The notes beneath the pieces were generated by a model. The model ran no database searches. It had not been told where the DNA came from and saw only the letters and a list, made by a program, of their open reading frames with translations. Shown here one piece after another: positions 34,343 through 43,045 of a stretch of 64,000 bases of DNA (its first letter is position 1; each line of letters starts with the position of its first letter). Source of the DNA: Bog-532 sp963830385 (GTDB lineage: Bacteria; Actinomycetota; Actinomycetes; Streptosporangiales; Streptosporangiaceae); the NCBI GenBank assembly GCA_963830385.1, contig CAWHMD010000004.1, positions 186,001 through 250,000 of the forward strand. The letters are read 5' to 3'. The translations under genes were made by a program, and so were the position numbers.

Positions 34343-34933
34343 TCAGCCGCCGGCGCCGACGACCCGCAGGGCGAACGCGCCGTACTCGCGGGCGACATAG
34401 GTGTCCGAGAGCCGCCCGGAAGGCCGGAACCACGACTTGGCGCCGTTGCCCATCTCCAGGACGGCGAAGGCGGCCAGGGCCGGATCGGCGGTCTCGAACC
34501 GGCCGGCCCGGCAACCCTCGGCGATGATCGTGCGGACCCGGCCCGCGTAGCGGTCGCGCTTGGCCACGATGGCGGTGCGGTTGGCGGGCTCGAGGCTGCG
34601 GACCTCGGTGTTGCAGACCGTGACCTCGGCCGGGTTGCGCAGGAAGTCCAGCACCAGCGACTCAGTGGCCGCCCGCAGCTGCTCGGACACATCATCCACG
34701 CCGGTCAGGGCCTCCTCCTGGGCGTCGAGGGCGCGGTCCATGGCCTTGTCCATGATCGCGAACAGCATGTCCTGCTTGGACGTGACGTGGTTGTACAGGC
34801 TGGACGCGCGCACGCCCAGAACCTCGGCCAGGTCCTTCATCGAGGTGCCGCGGTAGCCGCGCTCGGCGAACAGCTCGCAGGCCGTGTCAATGACCGTGGC
34901 CCGGCTGAGGCCCGCCAACATTGACCGCTCCAT
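34343..34933 (-). CDS. TetR-family regulator of the acyl-CoA operon
   Basis: 196 residues from the ATG at 34933; a GTG three codons upstream is the alternative. The HTH lies at about 25-50: TSMKDLAEVLGVRASSLYNHVTSKQDMLFAIM. The C-terminal domain is the helical ligand pocket of the fatty-acid/CoA-responsive TetR group. It diverges from a seven-gene acyl-CoA catabolic operon, and a 20-bp palindrome (34952-34971) sits between them. Acyl-CoA or a branched-chain intermediate is the likely inducer. The same gene order (TetR next to a leucine-catabolism operon) occurs in mycobacteria. Confidence 0.88.
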   Translation of the reverse strand: MERSMLAGLSRATVIDTACELFAERGYRGTSMKDLAEVLGVRASSLYNHVTSKQDMLFAIMDKAMDRALDAQEEALTGVDDVSEQLRAATESLVLDFLRNPAEVTVCNTEVRSLEPANRTAIVAKRDRYAGRVRTIIAEGCRAGRFETADPALAAFAVLEMGNGAKSWFRPSGRLSDTYVAREYGAFALRVVGAGG

Positions 34934-34951
34934 GCCCAGCACTCTACGGTA

Positions 34952-34971
34952 ACTAATGAACGTTCGTTAGT
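34952..34971. promoter_or_regulatory. TetR operator between the regulator and the acyl-CoA operon
   Basis: ACTAATGAAC-GTTCGTTAGT is a 20-bp palindrome with one mismatched pair. It lies 19 bp upstream of the TetR start and 64 bp before the dehydrogenase ATG, so one dimer pair could control both directions. Symmetric AACG/CGTT cores are usual in actinobacterial fatty-acid TetR sites. Confidence 0.65.
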
Positions 34972-35034
34972 ATCGGCGCGGGAGGAGCCCGCGTCTGGGG
35001 CGGGAAGAGCCCGCCGCCACCGGGAGGAGACCCG

Positions 35035-36186
35035 ATGACCACCTCCGAGGCCTGGGAGCTCGACGCCGAGCACGAGGACTTCCGGGCCAGCGTCCGCTCG
35101 TTCGTGGACCGCCGGGTCCGCCCAGTGGTCGAGGAGGCCGAGGAGAAGGGCCGCCCGCCGGCGGCGCTGCTGAAGGAGATGGGCAGCGCCGGGCTGCTGG
35201 GCCTGGCGGTGCCCGAGGAGTACGGCGGCGGCGCCGGTGACGCGCTGGCCATCGTGGTGCTGTCCGAAGAACTGGCCCGGGCCAGCGGGGGCATCGCGGT
35301 GACCGCGCTGGTCACCGGCTACATGTCCACGCCGCACATCGCCAAGTTCGGCACCGACGCCCAGCGCGCCCGGTACCTGCCGGGCCTGGTGGCGGGGGAC
35401 AAGATCGCGTCGATCGCGGTCACCGAGCCCGGCGCCGGGTCCAACGTCGGCGGCATCACCACCCGGGCCACGCCGGCCGACGGGGGGTTCCGGCTGGACG
35501 GGACCAAGATGTTCATCACCAACGCCGGCATCGCCGACGTGCTGATCGTGGCCGCCCGGACCTCGCCGGACGGGCATCGCGGCATCACCACGTTCATCGT
35601 GGACGCCGGCAACCCCGGTCTGTCGCTGGGGCAGCCGCTGCGCAAAATGGGCTGGCACGGCTCGGACACCCGCGAGGTCATCCTGACCGACTGCTTCGTG
35701 CCGGCCGACGCGATCCTGGGCGAGGAGAACCGCGGCTTCTACCAGATCATGTCGGCGTTCCAGCTGGAGCGGCTGACCCTGGCGGCCATGGGCATCGGGC
35801 ACGCGGCCGAGTGCCTGGCCGCGGCCACCGCCTACGCCAAGGACCGCGACGTGTTCGGGGTGCCGCTGATCAGCAAGCAGGCGATCCGGCACCGGCTGGC
35901 CGCGCTGTCGGTCGAGCTGGAGGCGGCTCAGCTGCTCACCTACCGGGCCGCCGCCCGGATGGACGCCGGGCACCCGGAGGCCGAGGCCTCGGTGGCCAAG
36001 GCCAAGTACCACGCGGCTATCGCCGCCTGCCACATCGTCGACGAGTGTGTGCAGCTGTTCGGCGGCAGCGGCTTCCTGGAGGAGACGCCGGTGGCCCGGC
36101 ACTACCGGGACGTGCGGGTGCTGCGGATCGGCGGCGGCACCGACGAGATCCAGCTGGAGATCCTCGCCAAGGATCTGCCCGCGTGA
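35035..36186 (+). CDS. acyl-CoA dehydrogenase (isovaleryl-CoA dehydrogenase-like)
   Basis: 383 residues with GGGAGGAG before the ATG. Full ACAD fold: helical N-terminal domain, beta-domain with IASIAVTEPGAGSNVGG and MFITNAGIAD, then C-terminal helices with QLFGGSGFLEETPVARHYRDVR and IGGGTDEIQ. The Glu usually found in YEGT is Gly here (GGGT). Instead Glu245 occurs in FQLERLTLAAMG, the position used as base in isovaleryl-CoA dehydrogenases, so branched-chain substrate is likely. FAD-dependent. First gene of the operon; GTGA overlap with the carboxyltransferase. It compares with FadE19 of M. tuberculosis by neighbours. Confidence 0.9.
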   Translation: MTTSEAWELDAEHEDFRASVRSFVDRRVRPVVEEAEEKGRPPAALLKEMGSAGLLGLAVPEEYGGGAGDALAIVVLSEELARASGGIAVTALVTGYMSTPHIAKFGTDAQRARYLPGLVAGDKIASIAVTEPGAGSNVGGITTRATPADGGFRLDGTKMFITNAGIADVLIVAARTSPDGHRGITTFIVDAGNPGLSLGQPLRKMGWHGSDTREVILTDCFVPADAILGEENRGFYQIMSAFQLERLTLAAMGIGHAAECLAAATAYAKDRDVFGVPLISKQAIRHRLAALSVELEAAQLLTYRAAARMDAGHPEAEASVAKAKYHAAIAACHIVDECVQLFGGSGFLEETPVARHYRDVRVLRIGGGTDEIQLEILAKDLPA

Positions 36187-37832
36187 CCAGCGAGGCCAGC
36201 GAGGCGTCTGAGGTCGCCGGGACTGTTGGGACTGGCGCAGTCGAAGGGGCAGAGGAGGCTGGCGGGGTCGCCGGGGCTGGTGCGGCTGACGGGACGGCCG
36301 AGGTCACGGAGGCTGGCGGGGCTGACGGGGCCGAGAAGGTTCGGCGGGCCATCGTTGCGGCTGAGCGGGGCAATGACACCTCGCGCTGGCCGGACAAGCT
36401 GCCGGTGGCCGACCGGCTGGCCGTCCTGCTCGACCCCGGCTCCTGGCGCGAGGACGGCCTCCTGGCCAACGCCGCCACCGACGGTATGCCCGCCGACGGC
36501 GTCCGCACCGGGGTCGGGCGGATCCACGGCCGCCCGGTCGCGGTGATCGCGCACGACTTCGCGGTCAAGGCCGGCTCGTGGGGTCGGCTGACGTGCGAAA
36601 AGCAGGTCCGGATCCTGGAGCGGGCCGACCGTGACCTGCTCCCGGTGGTCTACCTGGTCGACTCGGCCGGCGGGCGGCTCACCGACCAGCTCGGCTTCTT
36701 CTCCGACCGGCGCGGGGCGTCGCGGATCTTCCAGCTGCAGGTGGCGCTGTCCGGCCGGGTGCCGCAGATCTGCTGCCTGCACGGCCCGTCGGCGGCCGGG
36801 GGCGCCTACATGCCGGCCTTCACCGACTGGGTGGGCATGGTCGAGGGCCACGCCTCGATGTACCTGGCCTCGCCGCGGGTGGCCGAGAAGGTCACCGGCG
36901 AGCGGACCACGCTGGAGGAGATGGGCGGCGCGGTCATGCACGCCACCATGTCCGGCTGCGCTGACGAGGTGTTCGGGTCGGACTGGGAGGTCATCGCGGC
37001 CGCCCGGCTGCTGCTGTCCTACCTGCCCGGCAGCTGGGAGCAGCGGCCGCCGCCCGGCCCGGCCGCCGGACCGGCCCGCACCGACTGGGACGGCGTGATC
37101 CCGGCCGCCGAATCGGAGGGCTACGACGTCCGCGAGGTCATCGAGGGACTCGTGGATGCGGAGACCTTTTTCGAAATAAAAAGTAGCTGGGCGGAGGAAA
37201 TCGTCGTCGGGCTGGCCCGGCTGGACGGCCGCGTGGTCGGCCTGGTCGCGAACCAGTCGCAGGTCCGCAGCGGCGCGATCTTTGTGGACTCGGCCGACAA
37301 GGCCGCCCGGTTCATCACCATGTGTGACGCTTTCAATATTCCGCTGATCTTCCTGCACGACGTGCCCGGGTTCATGGTCGGGGTGGCGGTCGAGCGGCAG
37401 GGCATCATCCGCCACGGCGCCAAGATGATCACCGCGATGGCCAGCGCCGAGGTGCCCAAGTTCTCGGTGATCCTGCGCAAGAGCTACGCAGCCGGGTACT
37501 ACGCGATGTGCGCGCCGGGCTTCGAGCCACGCGCTTCGATCGCGCTGCCGACCGCGACGATCGGCCCGATGGCGGCCGAGGCCTCGGTCAACGCCATGTA
37601 CGCGCGCAAGATCGCCGACATCGCCGACCCGGCCGAGCGGGAGGCCTTCATCGAGGCGCGCGTCGCCGAGCAGCGCGCCGACATCGACCTGGTCCGGCTG
37701 GCCAGCGAGCTGGTGGTGGACGCGGTGGTGGAGCCCGCCGGCCTGCGGGGTGAACTGATCGCCCGGCTCGCCGAGGCGGAAAACTGGACCCGCCGGCCAC
37801 CGCGCCGGCATCATCACATCAGCCCGGTTTGA
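36183..37832 (+). CDS. acyl-CoA carboxylase beta (carboxyltransferase) subunit
   Basis: 549 residues from a GTG overlapping the dehydrogenase stop (GTGA). The carboxyltransferase domains are clear: DRLAVLLDPGSWREDG at about 78, VYLVDSAGGRLTDQ, CCLHGPSAAGGAYMPAF, then the second half with LVDAETFFEIKSSWAEE, GLVANQSQVRSGAIFVDSADKAARF and FLHDVPGFMVGVAVE. Relatives: methylcrotonyl-CoA carboxylase beta (AccD1 type). The first 55 or so residues are a low-complexity Ala/Gly/Glu/Val stretch encoded by repetitive DNA (36186-36345), not seen in usual members. It pairs with the biotinylated subunit at 41189 to carboxylate 3-methylcrotonyl-CoA. Confidence 0.9.
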   Translation: MTSEASEASEVAGTVGTGAVEGAEEAGGVAGAGAADGTAEVTEAGGADGAEKVRRAIVAAERGNDTSRWPDKLPVADRLAVLLDPGSWREDGLLANAATDGMPADGVRTGVGRIHGRPVAVIAHDFAVKAGSWGRLTCEKQVRILERADRDLLPVVYLVDSAGGRLTDQLGFFSDRRGASRIFQLQVALSGRVPQICCLHGPSAAGGAYMPAFTDWVGMVEGHASMYLASPRVAEKVTGERTTLEEMGGAVMHATMSGCADEVFGSDWEVIAAARLLLSYLPGSWEQRPPPGPAAGPARTDWDGVIPAAESEGYDVREVIEGLVDAETFFEIKSSWAEEIVVGLARLDGRVVGLVANQSQVRSGAIFVDSADKAARFITMCDAFNIPLIFLHDVPGFMVGVAVERQGIIRHGAKMITAMASAEVPKFSVILRKSYAAGYYAMCAPGFEPRASIALPTATIGPMAAEASVNAMYARKIADIADPAEREAFIEARVAEQRADIDLVRLASELVVDAVVEPAGLRGELIARLAEAENWTRRPPRRHHHISPV

Positions 37833-37904
37833 TTCCTGAATACACACGACCCGTCACCTGGCGGGCAGCCCGCCGCCGAGCGGGCCTTGTTGGGGAGGAT
37901 GTCT

Positions 37905-39851
37905 ATGGCAGACAATCTCAGCCAGTTGCTGGCCACCCCGCTGCAGCCGCTGCGCGAGCCGTGGCAGTCGGCCGAGCAGGCCAGCCTGCTGGCGGTCGCC
38001 CGGGCCCGGCACGACCAGAGCCCGGACGCCTACTGGACCTGGGTCGCGGAGCAGCAGCGCTGGATGCAGCCGTGGGACACGGTACGGACCGGCGAGCTGG
38101 GTGATTTCACCTATTTCGGCGGCGGCCGGATGAACGTGGCCGACAACTGCGTGGACCGCTGGGCCGAAGATCCCGCCACCGCGAACAAGACCGCGGTGAT
38201 CTGGGAGGGCGAGCCCGGCGACGTGCGCACGGCCAGCTACGCCGAGCTGGCCAGCGAGGTCAGCCGGCTGGCGGGCGCGCTGGCCGAGCTGGGCGTGACC
38301 AAGGGCGACGTGGTCGCGATCTACATGCCGAACGCGATCGAGGCGTTCACCGCGGTGCACGCCTGCAACCGGATCGGGGCCATCTACACGATCCTGTTCT
38401 CCGGCTTCGGCCCGGACGCGGTCCGGTCCCGGCTGGAGGCCTCCCGGGCCAAGCTGGTCATCGTGCTCGACGCCTCCTACCGGCGGACCCGGCTGATCCC
38501 GCTGCTCGACACCCTGCGGACGGCCCGCGCGCAGGTCAGCACCGTCGAGCACACGATCGTGGTCGACCGCACCGGGCGGGCGCTGCCGCTGCAGGACGGC
38601 GAGATCTCCTACGCCGACGCGCTGGAGCTGGCCCCCGGGGGCACCCCGGCGGTGCCGCTGGAGGCCAACGAGCCGGCCTTCCTCATCTTCACCAGCGGCA
38701 CCGAGGCCCGGCCCAAGGGCGTGGTCCACAGCGTGGCCGGATTCCTGCTCGGCACCTGGGCCAACGTCCGCTGGCAGGTCGCCCCCGAGGACGGCGACGT
38801 GTACTGGGTGGCGGCCGACGTCGGCTGGCTGACGTTCCCGATCCAGGCGGTGGTGGGCGGCCTGGCCAACGGCATGACCGTGGCCTGCTTCGAGGGGGCG
38901 ATGGACACCCCGACCAACGCGCGGTTCTACGAGATCTGCGAGAAGCACCACGTGACCAAGGTGCTGGGGGCGCCGACGCTGCTGCGCATGCTGCGCAAGT
39001 ACGGCGACGACCTGGCCGCCGCCCACCCGCTGCCGGAGCTCAAGCTGGTCACCGTCCAGGGTGAGCCGCTGGACGGGGAGACGTTCTCCTGGGCCACCCG
39101 GCACCTGGGCGGCGGCGTCCCTGTGGTCAACGCCTACGGCCAGACCGAGACCGGCTCGACCTGGGCCTACCCGGTGGCCGGGGTGGAGGCGCTCAAGCCC
39201 GGTTCGACCGGGACGGCCGTCCCCGGGCACGTCTACGACATCGTGGACGACAACGGCAAGCCGGTGCCGCCCGGGACCAAGGGCAACCTGGTGCTCACCC
39301 AGGCGTTCCCGACGCTGGCCCGTACGGTGTGGGACGACCCCGAGCGCTACCAGCACGCCTACTTCAGCCGCTTCCCGGGTCTCTACGGCACCAATGACGA
39401 GGCGGTGCTCGATCACGACGGCCACCTGTGGGTGCTGGGCCGGGCCGACGACGTGATCAACGTGGCCGCGCACCGGATCTCCACGCTGGAAATCGAGGCC
39501 ATCGCCGTCGCCCACCCGCAGGTGGCCGAGGCCGCGGTGGTCGGGGTAGCCGACCCGACCAAGGGCACGGTGCCGGTGGCGTTCCTGACCCTGCTCGACG
39601 GGGCCGATCCCGGTCAGGTCACCCAGGAGGTGTCCGGCGAGATCGCCTCCCAGCTCGGCGGCTACGCCCGGCTCGGCGCGGTCTACCTGACCGCCGCGCT
39701 GCCCAAGACCCGGACCGGCAAGATCATGCGGCGGCTGCTGCGGGACGTGGTGGAGTCGGGTGAGCCGCAGGGCGACACCAGCGCCATGGAGGACGTGTCC
39801 GGCCTGCAGGCCGTCCAGCAGGCCGTTCAGCAGGCCGTGGCCCGGTCATGA
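37905..39851 (+). CDS. acyl-CoA synthetase (AMP-forming)
   Basis: 648 residues from the ATG at 37905 with GGAGG six bases upstream; earlier TTG/ATG codons are in frame but misplaced relative to that site. An N-terminal ACAS-type domain with PYWTW-like start (DAYWTWVAEQQRW), adenylation core with FLIFTSGTEARPKGVVHS, YGQTETGS and GRADDVINVAAHRIS, and the C-terminal swinging domain ending PKTRTGKIMRRLLR with the catalytic Lys. It activates a short or branched acid (acetoacetate/isovalerate class) to its CoA ester with ATP. The C-terminus is Gln/Ala-rich. In the operon it feeds the dehydrogenase and overlaps the MaoC gene (ATGA). Confidence 0.9.
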   Translation: MADNLSQLLATPLQPLREPWQSAEQASLLAVARARHDQSPDAYWTWVAEQQRWMQPWDTVRTGELGDFTYFGGGRMNVADNCVDRWAEDPATANKTAVIWEGEPGDVRTASYAELASEVSRLAGALAELGVTKGDVVAIYMPNAIEAFTAVHACNRIGAIYTILFSGFGPDAVRSRLEASRAKLVIVLDASYRRTRLIPLLDTLRTARAQVSTVEHTIVVDRTGRALPLQDGEISYADALELAPGGTPAVPLEANEPAFLIFTSGTEARPKGVVHSVAGFLLGTWANVRWQVAPEDGDVYWVAADVGWLTFPIQAVVGGLANGMTVACFEGAMDTPTNARFYEICEKHHVTKVLGAPTLLRMLRKYGDDLAAAHPLPELKLVTVQGEPLDGETFSWATRHLGGGVPVVNAYGQTETGSTWAYPVAGVEALKPGSTGTAVPGHVYDIVDDNGKPVPPGTKGNLVLTQAFPTLARTVWDDPERYQHAYFSRFPGLYGTNDEAVLDHDGHLWVLGRADDVINVAAHRISTLEIEAIAVAHPQVAEAAVVGVADPTKGTVPVAFLTLLDGADPGQVTQEVSGEIASQLGGYARLGAVYLTAALPKTRTGKIMRRLLRDVVESGEPQGDTSAMEDVSGLQAVQQAVQQAVARS

Positions 39852-40312
39852 CCGGAATGTGGTTCGAGCAGCTCGAAGTCGGCCTGCAGGTCAGGCACGC
39901 GACCACCCGCACGGTCACCGAGACCGACAACGTGCTGTTCACGACGATGACCATGAACCCCCAGCCGCTGCACCTGGACGCGGAGTTCGCGGCCACCACC
40001 GAGTTCGGCCGGCCGTTGGTCAACAGCCTGTTCACGCTGGGGCTGGTGGTCGGGCTGGCGGTGCCGGAGCTGACCCTGGGCACCACCGTGGCCAACCTGG
40101 GCTTCTCCAAGGTGGAGTTCCCGGCCCCGGTGTTCACCGGTGACACCATCCACGTGGTGACCGACGTGGTCGACGCCCGCCGGTCCCGGTCCCGGCCGGG
40201 CACTGGCATCGTCACCTTCGAGCACCACGGCATCAACCAGCGGGACGAGACCGTGTGCGTGGCCGTCCGGGCGGCCATGATGCACCGCCGGCCCGCGGCG
40301 GAGGAACTGTGA
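39848..40312 (+). CDS. MaoC-family hotdog dehydratase/hydratase
   Basis: 154 residues. The hotdog fold motif is visible: TETDNVLFTTMTMNPQPLHLD with the Asn/Pro/His triad used for water addition to enoyl-CoA (Asp is replaced by Asn: MNPQPLH), followed by FGRPLVNSLFTLGLVVGL. MaoC proteins in leucine operons of mycobacteria lie beside CitE-like lyases and probably hydrate methylglutaconyl-CoA or a mesaconyl-type intermediate. It starts on the stop of the synthetase gene (ATGA). Confidence 0.88.
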   Translation: MTGMWFEQLEVGLQVRHATTRTVTETDNVLFTTMTMNPQPLHLDAEFAATTEFGRPLVNSLFTLGLVVGLAVPELTLGTTVANLGFSKVEFPAPVFTGDTIHVVTDVVDARRSRSRPGTGIVTFEHHGINQRDETVCVAVRAAMMHRRPAAEEL

Positions 40313-40319
40313 GCGATCC

Positions 40320-41192
40320 ATGGCGGCGCTGAACCGGGTCCGTAGCCTGCTGTTCATGCCGGGTACCAGGGCCGACATGATCGCCAAGATTCCCCGGTTC
40401 GCGCCCGACGTGGCCGCGGTCGACCTCGAGGACGCGGTCGCCCCCGCCGACAAGGAGCAGGCGCGGGCGACCGCGGCGGCCGCGATTGACGCGCTGGCGG
40501 TGGGCGGCACGCCGGGGCCGGGCGGCTTGACCACCGTGCTGATCCGGGTCAACCCGGTCGGCTCGCCCTGGTTCACCGCCGACGTCGCCGCCGCCGCCCG
40601 CTGCGCCGCGGCCGGCCTGGTCGTGCCCAAGCTGTCCAGCTCCCAGGACCTGCACGAGCTGCGGCAGGCGCTGGCCGAGAACAGCTGGACCGACGCGCTG
40701 GTGGTGGCGGGCATCGAGACCGCCCTGGGGGTGGCCGACGCCCGTGCGCTGCTGGCCGGCGGCCTGGCCGGGGCCTACTTCGGGGCGGAGGACTACATCG
40801 CCGACATCGGCGGCCAGCGGACCGGCGCGGGGACCGAGGTCCTGTACGCCCGCAGCCAGGTGTGCCTGGCCGCTTACCTGGCCGGAGTGCCCGCCATCGA
40901 CCAGGCGGTGGTCGGCCTCGGCGACGACGACTTCTTCCGGGCCGACGCCCAGGCCGGCCGGGCGGTCGGTTACCAGGGCAAGATCTGCATCCACCCGCGC
41001 CAGGTGGAACTGGCCCACGAGATGTTCACGCCCACCCCCGGGGAGGTCGCGCACGCCGAGGCGGTCGTGGCGGCCGGCGCGGCCGGGGTCGCGGTGGTGG
41101 ACGGCCAGATGGTGGACAGCGTGCACGTCAAGATGGCCCAGTCGGTGCTGGCCCGCGCCAGGCCGGCGCCCCGGGAACCGGAGTGGCGGTGA
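40320..41192 (+). CDS. CitE-like HpcH/HpaI lyase (probable HMG-CoA-type lyase)
   Basis: 290 residues. TIM-barrel CitE family: RSLLFMPGTRADMIAK, AVDLEDAVAPADKEQAR with the metal Glu/Asp, LIRVNPVGSPWF with the CoA-binding Arg, and a C-terminal GKICIHPRQVELAHEMFTP. No citrate lyase alpha/gamma partners are present. The neighbours match the mycobacterial operon in which the CitE homologue Rv2498c has been described as a beta-hydroxyacyl-CoA lyase, so cleavage of HMG-CoA-like intermediates to acetyl-CoA plus acetoacetate is likely. The GTGA overlap with the next gene supports co-translation. Confidence 0.88.
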   Translation: MAALNRVRSLLFMPGTRADMIAKIPRFAPDVAAVDLEDAVAPADKEQARATAAAAIDALAVGGTPGPGGLTTVLIRVNPVGSPWFTADVAAAARCAAAGLVVPKLSSSQDLHELRQALAENSWTDALVVAGIETALGVADARALLAGGLAGAYFGAEDYIADIGGQRTGAGTEVLYARSQVCLAAYLAGVPAIDQAVVGLGDDDFFRADAQAGRAVGYQGKICIHPRQVELAHEMFTPTPGEVAHAEAVVAAGAAGVAVVDGQMVDSVHVKMAQSVLARARPAPREPEWR

Positions 41193-43045
41193 CGTTCAAG
41201 CGGGTCCTGGTGGCCAACCGCGGCGAGGTCGCGCTCCGGGTGGTGCGGGCCTGCCGGGACGCCGGGCTGGCCAGCATCGCGGTCTACGCCGAGCCGGACG
41301 CCGGCGCGCCGCACACCCGGCTGGCCGACGAGGCGGTCGCGCTCGGCGGCAGCACCGCCGGCGACAGCTACCTCGATGCCGAACGGCTGCTGGCCGCCGC
41401 CCGCCAGACGGGAGCCGACGCGATCCACCCGGGCTACGGTTTCCTTTCCGAAAACGCTGACTTCGCCCAGGCCGTCGTCGACGCCGGGCTGACCTGGATC
41501 GGGCCGCCGCCGACGGTGATCGGCGTGCTCGGCGACAAGGTGCAGGCCCGCGCGATCGCCGCCCGGGTGGGGGCGCCGCTGGTGCCCGGCACCGCCGCGC
41601 CGGTGGCGGACGCGGCCGGGGCGGTCCGGTTCGCCGGGCAGCACGGGCTGCCGATCGCGATCAAGGCCGCCCACGGCGGTGGCGGCCGGGGCCTGCGGAT
41701 CGCCCGCGACCAGGCCGAGGTGGCCCCGCTGTTCGAGGCGGCCGTGCGCGAGTCGACCGCCGCGTTCGGCCGCGGCGAGTGCTTCGTCGAGGCCTACGTG
41801 GAACGCGGGCGGCACGTGGAGGCCCAGATCCTGGCGGACGCGGCCGGGACCGTGGTCGTGGTCGGGACCCGCGACTGCTCGCTGCAGCGCCGGTACCAGA
41901 AGCTGGTCGAGGAGGCGCCGGCCCCGTTCCTGACCGGCGCCCAGCGGGACCAGCTGGAACGGTCGGCCGCCGCCATCTGCAGGGAGGTCGGCTACGTGAA
42001 CGCGGGCACGGTCGAGTACCTGCTGTCGCCGCGCGGTGAGCTGTCGTTCCTCGAGGTCAACACCCGGCTGCAGGTGGAGCACTCCGCCACCGAGGAGTCA
42101 ACCGACACCGATCTGGTGCGCGCGCAGCTGCTGATCGCGGCCGGCCATCCGGTCGAGGTGGCGCTCGGGCCCGGCCGGGCGCCGGGCGCGCGCCGGTCCA
42201 CCCCCGCGCGCAGGCACGCGATCGAGTTCCGGATCAACGCCGAGCAGCCCGCCCAGGGCTTCATCCCCTCGACCGGGGTCATCACCCGCTGGCAGGTCCC
42301 CAGCGGCCCGGGAATCCGGCTGGACTCCGGTGTCGAAGAAGGCACCGAGGTCGGCGGCCAGTTCGACTCGCTGCTGGCCAAGCTGATCGTGACCGGCCGG
42401 GACCGGCCCCAGGCGATCGAGCGGGCCCGCCGCGCGCTGGCCGAGTTCGAGGTCGCCGGCGTCGACACCACCGTGCCGTTCTTCCGCGACCTGCTGGCCG
42501 AGCCCGCGTTCACCACCGCGGACGCGGACGGCTTCGGCGTGCACACCCGGTGGATCGAGCAGGAGTACCAGCCCCGGGAGAGCACGGTGGCGGCCGGCCA
42601 GGCCGAGGCCGGCGCGGACGCCTCCGTGGGCGGCGGCCCAGATGGCGGCGCGGCCGTGCCGGTCCGGATCGGCCGCCGCTGGCTCACGGTCGACGTGCCC
42701 GGCCTGGCCGGGGCGCGCGAGGGCCCGCTCGCCACCGCCCGGCAGCAGGCCCGCGAGCGCCGCGAACGAGCCGCCCAGGCGGCCGGCGACGTGATCAGCG
42801 CGCCGATGCAGGGCACCGTGCTGCGGGTCGCGGTGGCCGACGGCGACGAGGTCACGGCCGGCCAGGAGCTGCTGGTGGTGGAGGCGATGAAGATGGAGAA
42901 CCCGCTGCGCGCCCCGCACCCGGGCCGGGTCACCGGCCTGCAGGCGGCGGCCGGGGACACCGTGGCCCAGGGCACCGTGCTGTGCCGGGTCGTACCGGCA
43001 GGAGCCGCACCGGCAGGAGTTGCACCGACGGGGGCGCAGGCGTGA
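41189..43045 (+). CDS. acyl-CoA carboxylase alpha subunit (biotin carboxylase + BCCP)
   Basis: 618 residues from a GTG overlapping the CitE stop (GTGA), with GGAG five bases upstream. The open frame extends much further upstream but there it only shadows CitE. Biotin carboxylase domain (about 1-445): VLVANRGEVALRV, IHPGYGFLSENA, AHGGGGRGLRIA (ATP grasp), EVNTRLQVEHSATEE. Linker and BCCP domain (about 540-615) with EAMKMEN, biotinyl Lys568. It provides carboxybiotin to the beta subunit at 36183. The enzyme is most likely methylcrotonyl-CoA carboxylase given the company. A Pro/Ala repeat tail (PAGAAPAGVAPTGA) is unusual but short. Confidence 0.92.
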   Translation: MTFKRVLVANRGEVALRVVRACRDAGLASIAVYAEPDAGAPHTRLADEAVALGGSTAGDSYLDAERLLAAARQTGADAIHPGYGFLSENADFAQAVVDAGLTWIGPPPTVIGVLGDKVQARAIAARVGAPLVPGTAAPVADAAGAVRFAGQHGLPIAIKAAHGGGGRGLRIARDQAEVAPLFEAAVRESTAAFGRGECFVEAYVERGRHVEAQILADAAGTVVVVGTRDCSLQRRYQKLVEEAPAPFLTGAQRDQLERSAAAICREVGYVNAGTVEYLLSPRGELSFLEVNTRLQVEHSATEESTDTDLVRAQLLIAAGHPVEVALGPGRAPGARRSTPARRHAIEFRINAEQPAQGFIPSTGVITRWQVPSGPGIRLDSGVEEGTEVGGQFDSLLAKLIVTGRDRPQAIERARRALAEFEVAGVDTTVPFFRDLLAEPAFTTADADGFGVHTRWIEQEYQPRESTVAAGQAEAGADASVGGGPDGGAAVPVRIGRRWLTVDVPGLAGAREGPLATARQQARERRERAAQAAGDVISAPMQGTVLRVAVADGDEVTAGQELLVVEAMKMENPLRAPHPGRVTGLQAAAGDTVAQGTVLCRVVPAGAAPAGVAPTGAQA

